Positions 4,186-6,914 of a stretch of DNA of 6,914 nucleotides are shown here, piece by piece. The position numbers were made by a program, and so were the translations under genes. This stretch comes from Bacteroidales bacterium (GTDB lineage: Bacteria > Bacteroidota > Bacteroidia > Bacteroidales > 4484-276): NCBI GenBank assembly GCA_018400545.1, contig JAGYLT010000123.1, positions 1-6,914 on the forward strand, written 5' to 3'. How positions within the stretch are numbered: position 1 is the stretch's first letter; every line of letters starts with the position of its first letter. A model generated the notes under the pieces. It had not been told where the DNA came from, ran no database searches, and saw only the letters and a program-made list of their open reading frames with translations.

Positions 4186-6741
4186 TCATTCAATTTTTAG
4201 TTTTGCATCCTGATCCATAAGGATTAAGTAGGATTTTCCCGGCTGGAGCAGCAACAGGACTTCAATATTTTTTTCGGGCCACCAGGTTTTGATTCCACAG
4301 GCTTCCTTTATGAATTGAATAGCACCGGAAGGTTCTGAAACAAGTTGATTCACATCCACCGCCTGATCTGAAATCATGGAAACGAGGTTCCATCCGGCAT
4401 TCAAATTCATCGACATACTGTTCTCAGGATATCCGCTAATTATCAGTTGGAATGATTGAGACGCCTTTATCATAAAACCATCCAGAGGATTCCAGATGGT
4501 GAGTGTACCATTATTGTTTCCGGGCTGAAAAAACTGATCTTCATTCAATAAAAATTCAACCTGGCTAAGATGATCACCAAAAATGGCTGAAATATCCGGA
4601 TTGAGCGGTATGAGGTAAGAACTAATGCCCGTCCATCCCTCATCAATCGAAATGGTTTGTGCTGTGGTTCCCATGTCGGAGGTAAAAATCCTGAAATCAT
4701 CACAATAGAATCCTGAACGGCCATACTTGTTATCGCTGGAAAAATGGAAACCAAACTTCAATGGAATATTTTTTATGCCGGTAATCAGAATCCGTTCATT
4801 TATCCACTCTTCATTAAAACCTTCATATACAGGTGTGGGTTCTTCGTCTTCAAATATTGTGGATGAAAACCGGCCTTTGAGCGGAATCCAGCTTTGTCCC
4901 AGGTCAGTAGAATAAACAGTTTTCACATAATCGCGGCCGCCATCCAGGTCCCATTTGGCTTTGAAATTCACCCAAAGGGCATCCGTTTCATCCTGCAAAA
5001 TAATATCGTTGTACAAAAGATATGTTTCACTGTTATTGGAATAATAGTTACCAGCCACATTAGAAACGGAATATTGAGGTGAGAAATACTCATTATTGCG
5101 GATGGCCCAGACGTCGGTTTCCCAATTGTCGATATCATCAAAATCATCTTCAAAAATAGCTGTGGATGGGCCAAAAATTCGTGTAATTGTATCGGAATTT
5201 ATGAAAGCGTCATTTTCGATTTTTATCACATAACTGATCTGATCACCAGGAATGAATCCCGGCTTGAGCCTGTAAAAAACCGAGTCGCGATGGAACGCAT
5301 CGGTGGGCACTGAATTGATTGTTTCGGGCGCGCCGATACTGTCGAAATCGTTGTCAAGCGGAATGATGGAAGCTGTAAAAGGCATATCGGCCAGGCCCAG
5401 CCGCCGCAGGTCAAACTGAAGATATCCGGATGCTTCGGTGATGTTTACCGGAGCTGCATCAATTATTTCGGTGTAACATCCGGCCATTTGCGCGGCAAGC
5501 AGATTCATATCGAGACAGCTTTGGCATTGTGGTATGATTTCCTCCATGGGTGGCCAGAATCCATATTGGTTATGACCCACTTCCGGTGTAAAGGCAAATG
5601 TTTTTTGTTTTTGCACCTGTTCCCCGTAAAACCAATCGGTTGCGTCACCATTTACAAGATACAACAACTTTGGCGCCGACCCGAAGTTAAAATTATTTTT
5701 ATGGGTAAGTGACGAAGCCATATCCCTGAGGTGTGCATAATCGTCAGGTAAAAAATAGCTCACATAGCCCCAAGGGAAAAGCAACAGGTTTCCATATGAA
5801 TGATAATTGAGCACCAGGTTAAAATCGTGGTTCAGCGTAAAATCCCTGACAGCCTGTATTTCAGGTTCCGAAAAAGCTGCTTCACCCCGGTATGTTGCGC
5901 TGTTGGGAACGGGCGATGACCCGATATCATCGTAACCCCACATATATCCAAAATTCCGGTTTGGATCCACACCTCTGGAATTATTGTAATTAACCTGCCG
6001 GTTTTTACGCCACATTCCGCCACCATTGGGAAATCCGGTTTCGTTATAGACATATCCATCGGGATTTATGCACGGCATAAAATATAACTCCGTATGATCA
6101 ATAATTCGCTGTATTTCAGCATCTGTATCATAGTTTTCTAACAAATAATACATAAAATAGAGCATCTGCTGTGCTGATGCAGGCTCTCGGGCATGGATCA
6201 ATGCGTTATAAAACACCTCCGGTTCATCTTCGTTTTGATTTGGATTATCGGATATGCGCAACCAGTAAATGGGCCGCCCTTCAACGGACTGTACCGGCAA
6301 TGCTTCTTTTTGAGAAATCAAATCCGGAAACAGCGCATGCATGGAATCGAGGTGTGCGTTTATTTCATCCCAGGTGCAAAAACCACCCATCGACCCCAGA
6401 GTGAAGTTTTCGGGCACATTGAAATCTTCCCGCAATCGAAAGGCTTCGGTTATCTTTTCAGTATCCTTACCGCGGTTTTGCTGCTCATAAAATGCCGATA
6501 TATTGCTGATCACCAAATCATAATTTATTCCGGCTGCATTCAATTGTTTTAATTCTTCATCAGAAACCTCCGCAATGATTGCATTTCCGTCCTCATGAAA
6601 ATGTATGCCGGGACCCAACTTTTGAAGTTGTTCCGGTATTTCATCCGTGACATTTATAGAAATGCGATGATACTGAACTTGTTGAGCGGAAACAGACAGC
6701 ACAAGCAGGCTAAAGACAATGACAAAAAATAGTTTATTCAT
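4186..6741 (-). CDS. secreted M14 zinc carboxypeptidase with multidomain C-terminus
   Basis: An 851-residue exported peptidase that should remove C-terminal residues from peptides outside the cytoplasm. Numbering from the ATG at 6741, 1-19 is a signal peptide ending VSAQ and 20-110 a pro-region. About 118-425 is the M14 catalytic domain. Zinc ligands are H183 and E186 (HARE) and H314 (NYHSYG); N261-R262 (DPNRNF) match the substrate-binding Asn-Arg. Y361, in the Tyr-then-GDATDW stretch, matches the carboxypeptidase A Tyr248 position, and E387 (FTPEVG) is the general base. The site is therefore intact. Residues 430-525 look like a beta domain; 528-688 resemble the MAM/lectin-like domain of immune-inhibitor-A-type peptidases (DGGRDYVKTVYSTDLGQSW, then GFYCDDFRI). 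Residues 698-851 are two tandem copies of a small GW module. No type IX sorting tail is recognisable, so release or surface attachment is unclear. A GTG at 6745-6747 would add two residues and has a GGGAG 9 nt before it; the ATG is preferred. Specificity is not predictable. Confidence 0.93.
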   Translation of the reverse strand: MNKLFFVIVFSLLVLSVSAQQVQYHRISINVTDEIPEQLQKLGPGIHFHEDGNAIIAEVSDEELKQLNAAGINYDLVISNISAFYEQQNRGKDTEKITEAFRLREDFNVPENFTLGSMGGFCTWDEINAHLDSMHALFPDLISQKEALPVQSVEGRPIYWLRISDNPNQNEDEPEVFYNALIHAREPASAQQMLYFMYYLLENYDTDAEIQRIIDHTELYFMPCINPDGYVYNETGFPNGGGMWRKNRQVNYNNSRGVDPNRNFGYMWGYDDIGSSPVPNSATYRGEAAFSEPEIQAVRDFTLNHDFNLVLNYHSYGNLLLFPWGYVSYFLPDDYAHLRDMASSLTHKNNFNFGSAPKLLYLVNGDATDWFYGEQVQKQKTFAFTPEVGHNQYGFWPPMEEIIPQCQSCLDMNLLAAQMAGCYTEIIDAAPVNITEASGYLQFDLRRLGLADMPFTASIIPLDNDFDSIGAPETINSVPTDAFHRDSVFYRLKPGFIPGDQISYVIKIENDAFINSDTITRIFGPSTAIFEDDFDDIDNWETDVWAIRNNEYFSPQYSVSNVAGNYYSNNSETYLLYNDIILQDETDALWVNFKAKWDLDGGRDYVKTVYSTDLGQSWIPLKGRFSSTIFEDEEPTPVYEGFNEEWINERILITGIKNIPLKFGFHFSSDNKYGRSGFYCDDFRIFTSDMGTTAQTISIDEGWTGISSYLIPLNPDISAIFGDHLSQVEFLLNEDQFFQPGNNNGTLTIWNPLDGFMIKASQSFQLIISGYPENSMSMNLNAGWNLVSMISDQAVDVNQLVSEPSGAIQFIKEACGIKTWWPEKNIEVLLLLQPGKSYLILMDQDAKLKIE

Positions 6742-6766
6742 TTTCACCGGGTTTCACTCCCTTTCA

Positions 6767-6796
6767 CAAAGGTAGAGAAAGAATCCTGAAAACCAA
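6767..6796 (-). promoter_or_regulatory. promoter of the M14 peptidase gene
   Basis: On the - strand TTG (6796-6794), a 19-bp spacer and TACCTTTG (6774-6767) match the Bacteroidota TTG-N19-TAnnTTTG promoter exactly. This is the best promoter in the window. The ATG follows 25 bp after the -7 element, so the leader is about 20 nt. Confidence 0.72.
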
Positions 6797-6881
6797 CAAC
6801 CACAAGGAAAATTAGTAACTATTATGATTTTGACAACATAAATTATTACCATGAATCCGCAACCTTATTCTTTATCATCAT

Positions 6882-6908
6882 CGAATTGAACGAATTAAAC
6901 GAATTTGT
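6882..6908. repeat. three tandem 9-bp CGAATTnnn units
   Basis: CGAATTGAA, CGAATTAAA and CGAATTTGT lie head to tail with exact 9-bp spacing, about 90 bp upstream of the peptidase promoter and at the window edge, so further copies may lie outside. The rest of 6797-6881 shows no gene or promoter; the only + strand ATG there (6851) opens a 12-codon frame. Confidence 0.5.
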
Positions 6909-6914
6909 GATCAT

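Noticed and set aside
4186..4250. Type IX secretion sorting tail on the M14 peptidase
   Set aside because: The C-terminus is the end of the second GW module; I see no typical tail motif with a Gly-rich turn and basic end.
4727..5712. Several 60-75 codon + strand frames opposite the peptidase gene
   Set aside because: They are antisense shadows of a gene with clear motifs and show no domains of their own.
6745..6747. GTG as the start of the M14 peptidase
   Set aside because: It adds only two residues. The ATG at 6739-6741 gives a typical MNK signal peptide, although a GGGAG 9 nt before the GTG leaves this open.
6851..6889. Short + strand frame beginning MNPQPY
   Set aside because: Only 12 codons, with no family resemblance or expression signals.

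Overview
The window looks like a chromosomal segment from a member of the Bacteroidota, probably a Bacteroidales-type anaerobe. Three lines support this. Upstream of genes there are perfect copies of the phylum's TAnnTTTG -7 promoter element, one of them paired with TTG at 19 bp. Clear Shine-Dalgarno sequences are largely absent. The protein set is also typical of the phylum: an acetate kinase with MGTRCGD, a small single-RRM protein, a basic-tailed cold-shock-domain protein, a DUF4369-like TlpA protein, and a secreted multidomain M14 peptidase. The species cannot be named from the sequence alone.

Layout: the 3' end of acetate kinase (ackA, + strand, 3-509) converges on a Mut7-C family RNase with a fused ubiquitin-like domain (- strand, 559-1308). 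One hairpin between them, 532-555, can terminate both. A 365-bp divergent intergenic region (1309-1673) contains a nested inverted repeat, a consensus -7 element and an AU-rich hairpin just before the next gene. Next come two + strand RNA-binding genes: an 83-residue RRM protein (1674-1925), closed by a strong terminator, and a cold-shock-domain protein (2042-2491). They converge on a - strand pair: a periplasmic TlpA-type thiol-disulfide oxidoreductase (2605-3978) and, upstream of it, a secreted M14 zinc carboxypeptidase (4186-6741). Each of these last two has its own candidate promoter.

Two functional themes appear. The middle (559-2491) is RNA-centred: a PIN-like RNase, an RRM protein and a cold-shock protein lie within 2 kb. 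The right half is cell-envelope: an exported oxidoreductase downstream of an exported cysteine-containing peptidase. Acetate kinase is the end of an unrelated fermentation or energy gene. No CRISPR array, tRNA, rRNA, transposase or phage gene was seen. Nothing here is a clear new multi-gene system. The best leads are the structured divergent region between the RNase and RRM genes, and a tandemly duplicated C-terminal module on the peptidase.
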